Shown here: piece after piece, positions 8,597 through 18,902 of the stretch
Layout: every line of letters starts with the position of its first letter
How positions within the stretch are numbered: the first letter of the stretch is position 1
Assembly (NCBI GenBank): GCA_018241505.1
Contig: JAFEDS010000023.1
Location: 1 to 60,871, forward strand
Source of the DNA: Pseudomonadota bacterium
GTDB lineage: Bacteria; Pseudomonadota; Gammaproteobacteria; Steroidobacterales; Steroidobacteraceae
Length of the DNA: 60,871 bases
Reading direction: 5' to 3'
The notes under the pieces: model-generated
Databases searched by the model: none
What the model saw: only the letters and a program-made list of their open reading frames with translations
Told to the model about the DNA's origin: nothing
Made by a program: the position numbers and the translations under genes

Positions 8597-11266
8597 CTAC
8601 AGCTCGATCCGCGGCGAGTTGGAATGTGGCGTGCTGTTGGCGCGCAGCCGGGTGAGAAACAGCGCGGACGGCGCAATGGCGACTTCCGCATGGTGCAGGA
8701 GCAATTGGTCGGCCGGTTCCTGCGACCACGGCAGGAGGTTGAACGGCACGGTGTGCAGTCCATCGTCCGGCACGAAGATCAGGCGCTTGCCGCTGAGGTG
8801 CCCGGTCAGGGGCCACAATGCAAGCTTCGCAAGCTGCCTGGACAGCTCGCGAATCTCGCTTTCGGGGGCCTCCGGGTCGAGCAGGCGGTCGTGTAGCTGC
8901 GTTGCGGCATCGGCAATCCGGCGTTCGCTGCCCAGCCGGATGACCTGTAACCCGTTGGCATTCACAACAAACGCAAACATGTCGCTCTCGCCGACCGCAT
9001 ACTCGACCAGCGATGCGCCCAGTTGCCCCAGGGTCGCAACGAGTTGCTTCGCATCGAGCGGTGCTTCGCTCTTGCGTTCGCGTTGCGCGGCCTGACGCAA
9101 ATTGTCGATCAGCTCGCCGTGCGCGCCGCCTCCCTGCGAGCTCGTGAGATGGACCACCTCCTGCAGCATTTGTTGATAGCGCGCTGCTGCAGGTCGTTCC
9201 GGATCCGACGCGGCGTCGCGCTCCGACTGTGTAACGGCGTAACGCAGGCTGCGCGATCGCCCGCGTTCCGATGTTGAAAAGGCCAGCGACGCCATGGCCG
9301 GATCGCGCGCCGCTTCGCTGGCATAAAGGTCCGTGAGCTCGGCGAATACGCCATGCTGAGTGGCGAGGAAGGTCGCACGTTTCTCGCCGTCGAGCTCATT
9401 GATGGGCACAGCCTCGATCAGATCGGCGGCCGTCTGCAGCGTGCGGGCCGCGGCATCGAGTTGGTCGAGCCCGCGGTAACCCGATGCCAGCAGTCGCAGG
9501 GCGGTGACAGTCTGATTGATATCGCCACGACTGACGCTCGCCTGCAGCGCCGGTAAGCCGTCGCGCAAGACTCCGGTTGAATCTCCTGCCAGCAGCGCCG
9601 CCTTGACCAGCCCGAGTTGTGCCAGCCCACGATATTCATACGCCGGGGAGATTTCCGCATCCGCGGCTATTCTGACCGACTGTTGAAAAGCCGCACGCGC
9701 GCCCGGGGCATCCTGAGCGTCGAGGAGCACTTCCCCACGCGCTTCCGCCAGGCGCACACGAGTCTGCGCGGTCACTGCATACGGTCCGGCGGCATCGAGG
9801 CAATGTCTCGCACGTGCCTCCTCGCCTTCCAACATCAACGCATCTCCCAGGGACGCCAGGGAGTTGAAAACAATCAGCCGATTGTCGGTCGCGAGACTGG
9901 CGGGCTCGAGCGAGCGGCTGCACCAGGCCACCTCGCGCGGATTGTTGAAAGGGCGCGCGGTGCCCGGTTCCATCCACAGGGCCGGCAGCGACTCGCCCGG
10001 TGCTGTGTTGGCGACCGTGGTCAGAAGGCCGCCGCAGTCGAGGGAGGCCGCTTGTTGCAAGTAGATCTTCGCATCGCTCAGGCTTCCAAGCTGCGCCATC
10101 AGGTTGCCGGAGCGGGCGAGAGTGCGCCGCACGCCCTGGCAGTCGCCGAGTTGCGCGTATTCGCGCATTGCTACCGCATGCGAGCGTTCACTGCTGCTGT
10201 ACAACCCCATCAGACCCTGGAGCGAGCCGTAGTTGTTCCAGATATCGGCGGCCAACTTGCGGTCGAGGCCTGCCGGCAGCGAGCTCAGTGCATCGCCGAG
10301 GGTCGACAAGGCGACGGTGTAGTTCTTCCCCTCGTACTCGAGCAGCGCGACATCCTGGCTGGCCACGGCATAACAATCCCAATCGCGAGTTCGGCGGCAG
10401 GTGCGGGCCGCCTCCTGGAACAGGCCCAATGCGCGGCTGAAACCGTCGAGCCGGTATTCCAGGAACCCGGTCATCACATCCAGGCGCGGCAGCTCCCGGG
10501 CCGCGACGGCTTCCGCGCCATACAGCTTGCGCGCGCTTTGCTGCAGCTCGCGAATCCTGGGCGCGACCGCATTCACCTCGACTGCGGGCATATCCAGAAG
10601 CGCCTTGCCCTGGAGGTCCAACAGGCCGCCCGCTTCAAACGGCCGCACTTGCGTGCCGAAATTTCGGGCCGCTTCAGCCGCCAGGGCATAGCTCTCCCGC
10701 TTCTTGTCCAAGCGCAGATACGCGATCTCCGCCATGGCACGGCGCGCGGTTCCGGCGGAACGACGTGCGTTCAGTCCGTCAAACTGCCGCGCTGCTTGCA
10801 AATAGTCCTCGAACGCCGCGTTCCAATCGTGGCGATGAGTTGCTCGACCGGCGGATGAATAGGCGGCTTCCGCCCGTTGGTCGGCGGAATCCACGAGCAG
10901 ATCGGCACGAATGCAGGCTTCGCCCGTAACGTCCGGCGCATCTACAGCCGCGAGCGTTATCGTGTGGGCCTGTCCGCGCTTTGCCGGTGCCACCATGCGG
11001 ATACTTCCGAGTCGCTCGACCGGAGTTTCAGCGGTGGTCGCGTCATCCGCGTCCAGGGTTGCGGTGATTGAGATTCCGAGCTCCTGGATTCGGAAGCCCA
11101 TCACGCCGTCATCAGGCGCTAGTACGCTGATTGTTTTTGAGTGCGACCCGCTGACCTGAAGGCAGCTCTCGGCGAGCACCGGTCGAGTCGCGATACCAGA
11201 ATCGCACCCCGTTAGCAGCAGCGACGGAAGCAGCGCGACGAGCCAGCACCATTGAATGGGACGCAA
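8597..11266 (-). CDS. TPR-CHAT domain lipoprotein, N-terminal part ending at an amber codon
   Basis: An 889-residue product. It begins with a lipoprotein signal (LLLTGC, Cys about residue 21), then a beta-rich stretch. A long array of helical TPR-like repeats follows (about residues 135-640), and then the first strands of a CHAT domain (LIFVPDDGLHTVPFNLLP). The frame stops at TAG 8597-8599, just before the conserved GDPVF strand, so this product lacks the catalytic His-Cys pair. The start is TTG at 11266. It heads a same-strand cluster with a secreted protein, an S8 protease, an ECF sigma factor and an anti-sigma factor. Whether the stop is a real mutation, readthrough site or sequencing error cannot be told here. 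Confidence 0.8.
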   Translation of the reverse strand: MRPIQWCWLVALLPSLLLTGCDSGIATRPVLAESCLQVSGSHSKTISVLAPDDGVMGFRIQELGISITATLDADDATTAETPVERLGSIRMVAPAKRGQAHTITLAAVDAPDVTGEACIRADLLVDSADQRAEAAYSSAGRATHRHDWNAAFEDYLQAARQFDGLNARRSAGTARRAMAEIAYLRLDKKRESYALAAEAARNFGTQVRPFEAGGLLDLQGKALLDMPAVEVNAVAPRIRELQQSARKLYGAEAVAARELPRLDVMTGFLEYRLDGFSRALGLFQEAARTCRRTRDWDCYAVASQDVALLEYEGKNYTVALSTLGDALSSLPAGLDRKLAADIWNNYGSLQGLMGLYSSSERSHAVAMREYAQLGDCQGVRRTLARSGNLMAQLGSLSDAKIYLQQAASLDCGGLLTTVANTAPGESLPALWMEPGTARPFNNPREVAWCSRSLEPASLATDNRLIVFNSLASLGDALMLEGEEARARHCLDAAGPYAVTAQTRVRLAEARGEVLLDAQDAPGARAAFQQSVRIAADAEISPAYEYRGLAQLGLVKAALLAGDSTGVLRDGLPALQASVSRGDINQTVTALRLLASGYRGLDQLDAAARTLQTAADLIEAVPINELDGEKRATFLATQHGVFAELTDLYASEAARDPAMASLAFSTSERGRSRSLRYAVTQSERDAASDPERPAAARYQQMLQEVVHLTSSQGGGAHGELIDNLRQAAQRERKSEAPLDAKQLVATLGQLGASLVEYAVGESDMFAFVVNANGLQVIRLGSERRIADAATQLHDRLLDPEAPESEIRELSRQLAKLALWPLTGHLSGKRLIFVPDDGLHTVPFNLLPWSQEPADQLLLHHAEVAIAPSALFLTRLRANSTPHSNSPRIEL

Positions 11267-11435
11267 GTTCAGTTACTAGTGAATCAGCAGGGTGACTGTC
11301 GTTCTACGCCAAAAAAAGGTGTCGTGCCAAGCACCACCGGCGCGCCAATGCAGATGGAGTGTGCAGCCCGGCTCTACGCTATGCTCCAATACGCTCACGT
11401 TGAGTGTTTCAAAGCCTGCGGAAAGGGGGCAGTTT

Positions 11436-13847
<2,412 letters not shown>

Positions 13848-13857
13848 GCTTCGTACC

Positions 13858-14349
13858 ATGCCACTGATCAAACCCGCGTTGGATCCACTCTCAGTGGCTC
13901 CGCAGTCGAAGACGAGCTACCCGGAACCCTACCGGTCCCGGGTAATGCCGCGAGAGAAGCGCCCACTCGGTGAGCCGCTCGGCCTGAAAAAGATCGGCAT
14001 CAACCGGACCACGCTGCCGCCAGGCAAGGAGTCATCCATGCGGCACTGGCACACGCAGGAAGAAGAGTTCATTTATGTGCTGGAAGGCGAGGTGGTTCTG
14101 AGGACCGACAGAGGGGAACAGGTGCTGACGGCCGGTTCGTGTGCCGGATTTGCTGCAGGTGCAAGAGATGGCCATCAACTGATCAACCGCAGTGACAAGC
14201 CGGCCGTGTACCTGGAAGTCAGCAATCGCGACGGTGAAGACTACGTCTACTATTCCGACCCGGACGTGGACATGATGGCAACCCCTCAGGGCATGAAGCG
14301 CCGCGATGGCTCGCCCATCGGGCCAAGGATCAATCGCGAGGAGCCCTGA
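13858..14349 (+). CDS. Cupin domain protein
   Basis: A 163-residue protein with a single cupin barrel. The first metal-binding motif reads RHWHTQEEEFIYVLEGE (residues about 61-77), with His, His and Glu ligands. The second falls around GHQLINRSD. The C-terminal extension (VYYSDPDVDMM) is seen in cupins related to sugar-nucleotide or small-acid binding proteins, but the substrate is not known. The gene follows acs closely, so it may be co-transcribed. A catalytic role is uncertain. Confidence 0.85.
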   Translation: MPLIKPALDPLSVAPQSKTSYPEPYRSRVMPREKRPLGEPLGLKKIGINRTTLPPGKESSMRHWHTQEEEFIYVLEGEVVLRTDRGEQVLTAGSCAGFAAGARDGHQLINRSDKPAVYLEVSNRDGEDYVYYSDPDVDMMATPQGMKRRDGSPIGPRINREEP

Positions 14350-14409
14350 CGCGGCTGGGGTACGGAACTTGCGAGAGTGCTCCACAGCAGCACACGCGGA
14401 TGGGGCCGT

Positions 14410-14769
14410 ATGGGTGAAGTCATACATGTCGCCTTCGGAACGGAGCGCGAGTGGGAGCAGACCCACGAAAAGACTGTTGATGGGCTGGTTACGATAGGCT
14501 CATTGTTTGGAGATGATGAGAATCTGATGCGGGCCAAGGCGGACTGCGTCTACCACGTGCTCCGGGAAATCGTGGAAGACGTGCCTTCGGTGCAGATCAC
14601 GACCAAACTTCCCGAAAACCTGACACCCGAGCAACTCGATGCACTGACACGGGTGATCAAGGAAGCGGCCCTCAAGGGCATCGAGATCGCGATGACCCAT
14701 TCGGTGCAGGTGTTGATGGGTTCGATTTACGACCTGTGCACGTCGAAGCTGCACTCCTACCGTCAGTGA
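14410..14769 (+). CDS. Conserved-looking protein of unknown function
   Basis: A soluble protein of 119 residues with no signal peptide or membrane segment. A likely start is the ATG at 14410, preceded by GGGG seven bases upstream; an ATG at 14377 in the same frame is possible. The sequence is balanced in composition with regular helices and two Cys. No domain is recognised. It overlaps the convergent YceI gene by seven bases at its end. Confidence 0.6.
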   Translation: MGEVIHVAFGTEREWEQTHEKTVDGLVTIGSLFGDDENLMRAKADCVYHVLREIVEDVPSVQITTKLPENLTPEQLDALTRVIKEAALKGIEIAMTHSVQVLMGSIYDLCTSKLHSYRQ

Positions 14770-15323
14770 GCACCGGCGACTAACTTCAGGGCGTACGTAA
14801 CGGCCACGTCGTTGCCGACCTGGTCAGTCGCCTTCCAGTCACCCTGTCCGACGCCATAGTCCAATCGCTCGAGGGTCACTTTGCCCATCAGGGCGCCATC
14901 GGCCGCCCGGAATGTAAACGGCACGTGGACGTCCTTCGCAACACCGCGGATGGTCAGCTTGCCAACCGCATCGTAGCCGTTGGCCGTCTTTGTGATCTGG
15001 GTCGATGTGAAACGCGACTGCGGGAATTTGGCCACCGAGAACAGATCGGCGCTCTTGAGCGTGTCGTCGCGTTCCCTGTCCCCTGTATCGAGCGATGCCA
15101 TGTCAATAACGACATCGAGCTTGCTCGGCGCGTCGGCTGCCACATCCAGCGTCACCGTGTACTTGGTGAACTTGCCTTTGTTCAGCGCGCCGGCCTGGGT
15201 GAATTGATACTCCAGGGTGCTCTTCGCGGGATCCAGGGTGTAGTGGGCATCGGCCGCCACGGCACCCGTCGCCGCAGCCAGGGACACAACACCCGAAACC
15301 AACAGTGAACGCGCGGACATCAT
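14763..15323 (-). CDS. YceI family periplasmic protein
   Basis: A 186-residue YceI/lipocalin-like protein with a signal peptide (about residues 1-23, cleavage after VAA). YceI proteins bind polyisoprenoid-like lipids in the periplasm. The family pattern YTLDPAKSTLEYQF, the GKFTKY and FRAADGALMGKV strands, and the ending VTYALKLVA are visible. It lies 12 bases downstream of a cytochrome b561 gene on the same strand, a common pairing. The physiological substrate is unknown. Confidence 0.93.
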   Translation of the reverse strand: MMSARSLLVSGVVSLAAATGAVAADAHYTLDPAKSTLEYQFTQAGALNKGKFTKYTVTLDVAADAPSKLDVVIDMASLDTGDRERDDTLKSADLFSVAKFPQSRFTSTQITKTANGYDAVGKLTIRGVAKDVHVPFTFRAADGALMGKVTLERLDYGVGQGDWKATDQVGNDVAVTYALKLVAGAH

Positions 15324-15335
15324 TACGAAGTAACC

Positions 15336-15890
15336 TCAGGATTTTTTGGTAAAGGGCAGCATGCGGCGCAGGACATCATCCTTCAGCACGAAGTGATGCT
15401 TCAAGGCGGCCGCAACGTGCAGGAACACGATGACAAACAGCACCAGCGCCAGTGAATCGTGGATGTCCTTCATGGCGTTGTAGAGGGCCTGGTTCTTCGG
15501 CACAAAATCCGGCAACTGCAAGAACCCAAACCAGCTCACCGGGAACCCACGCGCAGAGGTCATCATCCAGCCCGTGAGCGGCTGGGCGAACAGCAGCAGG
15601 TAGAGGCCAAAGTGGGTGACCTTGGCGAGCGCACGCTCATACGGCTTGAGCGTCGAGGGCAGCTCGGGCGTGGGATTCGCCAACCGCCACAGGAGCCGCA
15701 GGATTGCGAGGGACAGGATGGTAATGCCTACCGACTTGTGCCACGCATACACTTCGACTTTCTTCGGTGAGATGGGCAGACCTTCCGCCCAGTTGGCGAG
15801 AATCACCTGGGTGACGATCAGGACGACAATCAGCCAGTGCAGCAACTGGGCGATGTGGCCCCACCGGGTGGGCGTGTTTCGAATGCTCAT
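15336..15890 (-). CDS. Cytochrome b561 (CybB-like di-heme membrane protein)
   Basis: A 184-residue inner-membrane protein with four hydrophobic helices and His residues placed as heme ligands: the first helix (AQLLHWLIVV), YAWHKSVG, and the late ALVLFVIVFLHVAAALKHHFVLKD. It probably transfers electrons between quinol and a periplasmic acceptor. It is co-oriented with the downstream YceI gene. Its start codon is only 15 bp from the divergent start of a second YceI gene, so any promoter for either must lie inside the other gene. Confidence 0.92.
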   Translation of the reverse strand: MSIRNTPTRWGHIAQLLHWLIVVLIVTQVILANWAEGLPISPKKVEVYAWHKSVGITILSLAILRLLWRLANPTPELPSTLKPYERALAKVTHFGLYLLLFAQPLTGWMMTSARGFPVSWFGFLQLPDFVPKNQALYNAMKDIHDSLALVLFVIVFLHVAAALKHHFVLKDDVLRRMLPFTKKS

Positions 15891-15905
15891 GGAGATCGAT
15901 CATAC

Positions 15906-16649
15906 ATGCGATTTTTGACTCGTTTTCAGCTCCTGAGTTCGTCCATTGCGGCCATCATCCTGCTCTCTTTGGGGGGATGCCCGAGCCGCCCCATGCCTGC
16001 GGAGCCGGCGAGCGCGGCGAAAATAGCTCCGCTGAACCCGCCGCAGCGGCATGAAGGTCATCCATTCGATGTGGCCTCCCGGGAATCCCTGCTGACCATT
16101 CTTGCGTTCCGTGCGGGAACCCTGGGCAAATTCGGCCACAACCATGTGATTGCCTCACATGATGTGAGCGGTACTTTCTATGTGCCCGATGATGTCGCGC
16201 GCTCGACGTTCGAGCTGCACATCCCTGTTGGGCAGCTAGCGATCGATGAGGCCGATCTTCGCGCCAAGGAAGGTCCGGACTTTCCCAAGGATGTTCCGGA
16301 TTCGGCGAAGGAAGGCACGCGTCGCAACATGCTCAGTGAGGCGCTGTTGAACGGTGCGCAATTTGCCGACATCGCGTTGGTCAGCCAGCACATCGAAGTG
16401 GTCACGCCCGGCTCCCAGGTTCGCGCGGACGTTCAGATCACGGTCCGGGGCCAGACTCACACTGTGTCGGTGCCGGTGACCTACTCGATGTCAAAAGGCG
16501 AGCTGACGGCCTCCGGGGAGTTGCCGCTCAAACAGTCCGACCTGGGGTTGACGCCGTTCACGGCGATGTTGGGGGCGTTGGCGGTGCAGGATGAGATGCG
16601 TGTGAAATTCCACATCGTGGCGCATGCAGCGACAACGAATCAGCGCTAG
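15906..16649 (+). CDS. YceI-like lipoprotein
   Basis: A 247-residue protein starting at ATG 15906 with GGAG eleven bases upstream. It has a lipoprotein signal (LLSLGGC) and a YceI-type domain from about residue 55 (LTILAFRAGTLGKFGHNHVI, then FELHIPVGQL). It is longer and more divergent than the YceI protein on the other side of the cytochrome gene. An upstream in-frame extension to 15837 would bury the signal peptide and is rejected. Function is likely lipid or quinone binding, by family only. Confidence 0.85.
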   Translation: MRFLTRFQLLSSSIAAIILLSLGGCPSRPMPAEPASAAKIAPLNPPQRHEGHPFDVASRESLLTILAFRAGTLGKFGHNHVIASHDVSGTFYVPDDVARSTFELHIPVGQLAIDEADLRAKEGPDFPKDVPDSAKEGTRRNMLSEALLNGAQFADIALVSQHIEVVTPGSQVRADVQITVRGQTHTVSVPVTYSMSKGELTASGELPLKQSDLGLTPFTAMLGALAVQDEMRVKFHIVAHAATTNQR

Positions 16650-16650
16650 C

Positions 16651-16986
16651 TCACGCCAATCCTGCGTTTTTCTGTTTGTAGTCACGACCTCGCGTGTTGG
16701 CTATGAACTGGATGACGGCCTTGACGTCTTCAGAACATGACTTGAATGCGACTCTTTCGAGAACGGAGGGGCCATAGCGGAGAATGAGCGCGCCGAGGAG
16801 CTCGTCCATGTACCCCTGTGTCGTAAACCTCAATCCGGTGAAGTCGAGGCAGATATCGCCACGCGTGTTTTGTAGCGCGGTCTCTACCTGGTTTCTCAGC
16901 GGGACGGCCGATGCTCGGATGCCCAGGCCAAATATGGCAGGATCTGAATTTACTCTGACGGTTGTCTCGAAGGCTGCGTCAGGCAT
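16651..16986 (-). CDS. STAS-like domain protein (DUF4325)
   Basis: A 111-residue protein that fits the STAS-like DUF4325 family. The pattern is an N-terminal strand, then CLDFTGLRFTTQGYMDELLG as core strand and helix, then LRYGPSVLERVAFKSCSEDV. Proteins of this family are usually encoded next to a histidine-kinase-like ATPase, as here: the ATPase gene is 38 bp upstream on the same strand. By analogy with anti-sigma/anti-anti-sigma pairs it may be the phosphorylatable or binding partner; that is inference. Confidence 0.75.
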   Translation of the reverse strand: MPDAAFETTVRVNSDPAIFGLGIRASAVPLRNQVETALQNTRGDICLDFTGLRFTTQGYMDELLGALILRYGPSVLERVAFKSCSEDVKAVIQFIANTRGRDYKQKNAGLA

Positions 16987-17024
16987 GTCTCATGCTCCGA
17001 TCATTGCGCTTGGCAAGATTACGC

Positions 17025-18011
17025 TCAGATCAATCTCGCGGGCAAATTCTCATCCGGCCGGTAGCGTCGCAGGATCTCCGCGAGGCTTTCCGACGTGATT
17101 GCTCGACGGTGCAAATCCATCATGACGATAACGCCCTGATGCCCGGGAGTTAGCGGTTTCACGGCCTCCAAAGGCGTCGTGGGGCTCGTGACCCATGCAG
17201 TGCCGGAGGCGGCGCTGATGTGGCCTTCGGCCAGTAGACACAGGTCGCGACAGACAGTCAGGCCGAGACCTTGGTGCACAGAGTCATCAAAGACTCCAAC
17301 ATCCTTATGACTGGAGACAAAGGGCCGGAAGGCCAGGCTGACGGCGCTCTCGTGAGATCTGGTCGCCAGTTTGGAGTGGCTTGCCAAAGATCGAAGAAAA
17401 CCGCAGCCGTCGTCGACAATCGCCACACGCAGCAAGTCTCCGCGTCGGTAGTATTGGGCTGCAATCCATGCGCGCGCATGGATGAATCCTCCCACTTTGC
17501 CGTGGTTCAGGGCGTTGTCCAGCAATTCCGCGATAACGTAGTATAACGGCTGCTCGACAGCTCGGTATCTGACCAGAGTCGGATCTTCCTGAATTAGTGC
17601 ATGGAAGTCATCGCCAGGAACAAATGCCGCAATCTCGTGGCTCAGTGCATTGGCGACCTGTTCTGCCTGACTGAGAGTGGCCACTCGGCAAGCACGTAGA
17701 GGGGAATGAGAATCGTCGCGTGAAAGGTCCGGTGCTCGCTCGCGCTGCTCTCGAAACCAGTCGGCCAAGACATCCAGTTGCTCCAAGTTCTGCCTGACTT
17801 CCGGTCGCAGCCCTTGTATCAAAGCATGTTGTCCCCGCCGCTCGAGCTGCCAAAAGCTGGCCGCCAGCAGGCACAACGCGACTGGTTCGGCCGTGATCAG
17901 TTGCTCGGCGTTACATTCAACAGTGCACTCGTAATCATCCAGGATCGCGGTTGCGATTCCAACGAGCGCGGGGAGGTCTTCTCCCAGCATCACCTGCGGC
18001 AGGCTGATCAT
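17025..18011 (-). CDS. HATPase-domain protein with STAS-like N-terminus
   Basis: A 328-residue soluble protein. Residues 1 to about 85 look like a STAS-type fold. Residues about 140-290 carry a GHKL/HATPase module: N-box ELLDNALNHGKVGG, G1 box VDDGCGFL, and a G2-like QGLGLTVCRDLC. There is no dimerisation/His phosphoacceptor domain and no membrane segment, so it is not an ordinary sensor kinase. It probably acts with the downstream DUF4325 protein as a switch. The pathway is not apparent. Confidence 0.8.
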   Translation of the reverse strand: MISLPQVMLGEDLPALVGIATAILDDYECTVECNAEQLITAEPVALCLLAASFWQLERRGQHALIQGLRPEVRQNLEQLDVLADWFREQRERAPDLSRDDSHSPLRACRVATLSQAEQVANALSHEIAAFVPGDDFHALIQEDPTLVRYRAVEQPLYYVIAELLDNALNHGKVGGFIHARAWIAAQYYRRGDLLRVAIVDDGCGFLRSLASHSKLATRSHESAVSLAFRPFVSSHKDVGVFDDSVHQGLGLTVCRDLCLLAEGHISAASGTAWVTSPTTPLEAVKPLTPGHQGVIVMMDLHRRAITSESLAEILRRYRPDENLPARLI

Positions 18012-18159
18012 GGTGCGGAGCCAATTCGACGGGGAATCGAATTGTCCACCCGCTCAGCCCGTTAGAGAAGGTCTCGAGGCCACGGAGAGGGCGTGTTGGT
18101 CACGCGCATGCGACGTAGATATTCGACGCTGCAAACACCGTCTAGCTACGACGTACGGA

Positions 18160-18885
18160 TCAGCCTTGTTCGTGCAGCAATAGCAACAACGTCCCGTCGG
18201 GCGACTCGAGCAGCGCGTTGGAAACAGGATCGAGGCCGCGAGGCAGCTCGAGCGACTCGGACATCCTCATGCCGTTGTCGCGTAATCGGGTGATTCGCGC
18301 GGGCATGTCGGAATCGCTGAAAACCAGGAGCGGTGCGTCGAAGGTGCGTGGCCGATGGAACGCGATATCGATGTGGTCGCTGGTCAAGGCGAGATGCACA
18401 TAAGGTTCCTCCGCCTCATCGGTCGCGACAAACCCCAGCGGTTCCCAGAACACTCGCGCGGTCTCGAAGTTCCGCGCAGGCATGCTGACCTCGCTGAAAT
18501 AACCGCACAGGGAAACTTCGTGCGGCTCGCGATCCACCGGTGAATAGGTGCGTGCTTCGAGCACGGTGACCGGTTGGCCGAACGGATCCAGAAATCCGAT
18601 CTCATTGAAGACCTCGTCGCCGGTCCGGCAGACCGTCAACTCGAGCCCCTGAGCGGCGAATGTGGCGAGTTGGCTTGCAACACCCGGCAGGACAAATGTG
18701 AGGGCGGGTGTGGGCGCCTTGCGCTGGTGCAGGCCGATGAACAGCCTGCCGTCGGTCAGCACACCGTAGGGATGTGACCAGGTGTCCGTGGTCGGCGCCT
18801 GTGTGAATCCCAGGCGCTCATAGAATTCCACCGACTCGCGGATATCCGCGGTTGCAATACTGACTTCGTGGAAGCGCCCGAGCAA
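18160..18885 (-). CDS. VOC family (glyoxalase-like) protein, two-domain
   Basis: Two VOC repeats are visible. The first begins HEVSIATADIRESVEFYERLGF, where His and later Glu could bind a metal. The second begins EVSMPARNFETARVFWEPLGF. The product is about 241 residues from a TTG at 18885. A CTG at 18906 overlapping the hemH stop as CTGA is another possible start, so the exact beginning is unsettled. It is encoded directly downstream of hemH and probably co-transcribed. The substrate is unknown; VOC proteins include lyases, dioxygenases and resistance proteins. Confidence 0.8.
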   Translation of the reverse strand: MLGRFHEVSIATADIRESVEFYERLGFTQAPTTDTWSHPYGVLTDGRLFIGLHQRKAPTPALTFVLPGVASQLATFAAQGLELTVCRTGDEVFNEIGFLDPFGQPVTVLEARTYSPVDREPHEVSLCGYFSEVSMPARNFETARVFWEPLGFVATDEAEEPYVHLALTSDHIDIAFHRPRTFDAPLLVFSDSDMPARITRLRDNGMRMSESLELPRGLDPVSNALLESPDGTLLLLLHEQG

Positions 18886-18902
18886 CGTGGCGGGGTGTTG
18901 GT

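Noticed and set aside
8518-8599. Frameshift between the two CHAT pieces
   Set aside because: The distance between the codons is a multiple of three and the bridging codons are all sense and family-like, so the break is one in-frame TAG and not a frameshift.
9617-10858. Open frame of 413 codons opposite the TPR-CHAT gene
   Set aside because: The composition is that of an antisense translation of TPR coding sequence; no family is seen.
11292-11435. Extended N-terminus of Acs from a GTG
   Set aside because: The extra 48 residues do not resemble Acs, and the ATG at 11436 has a strong ribosome binding site.
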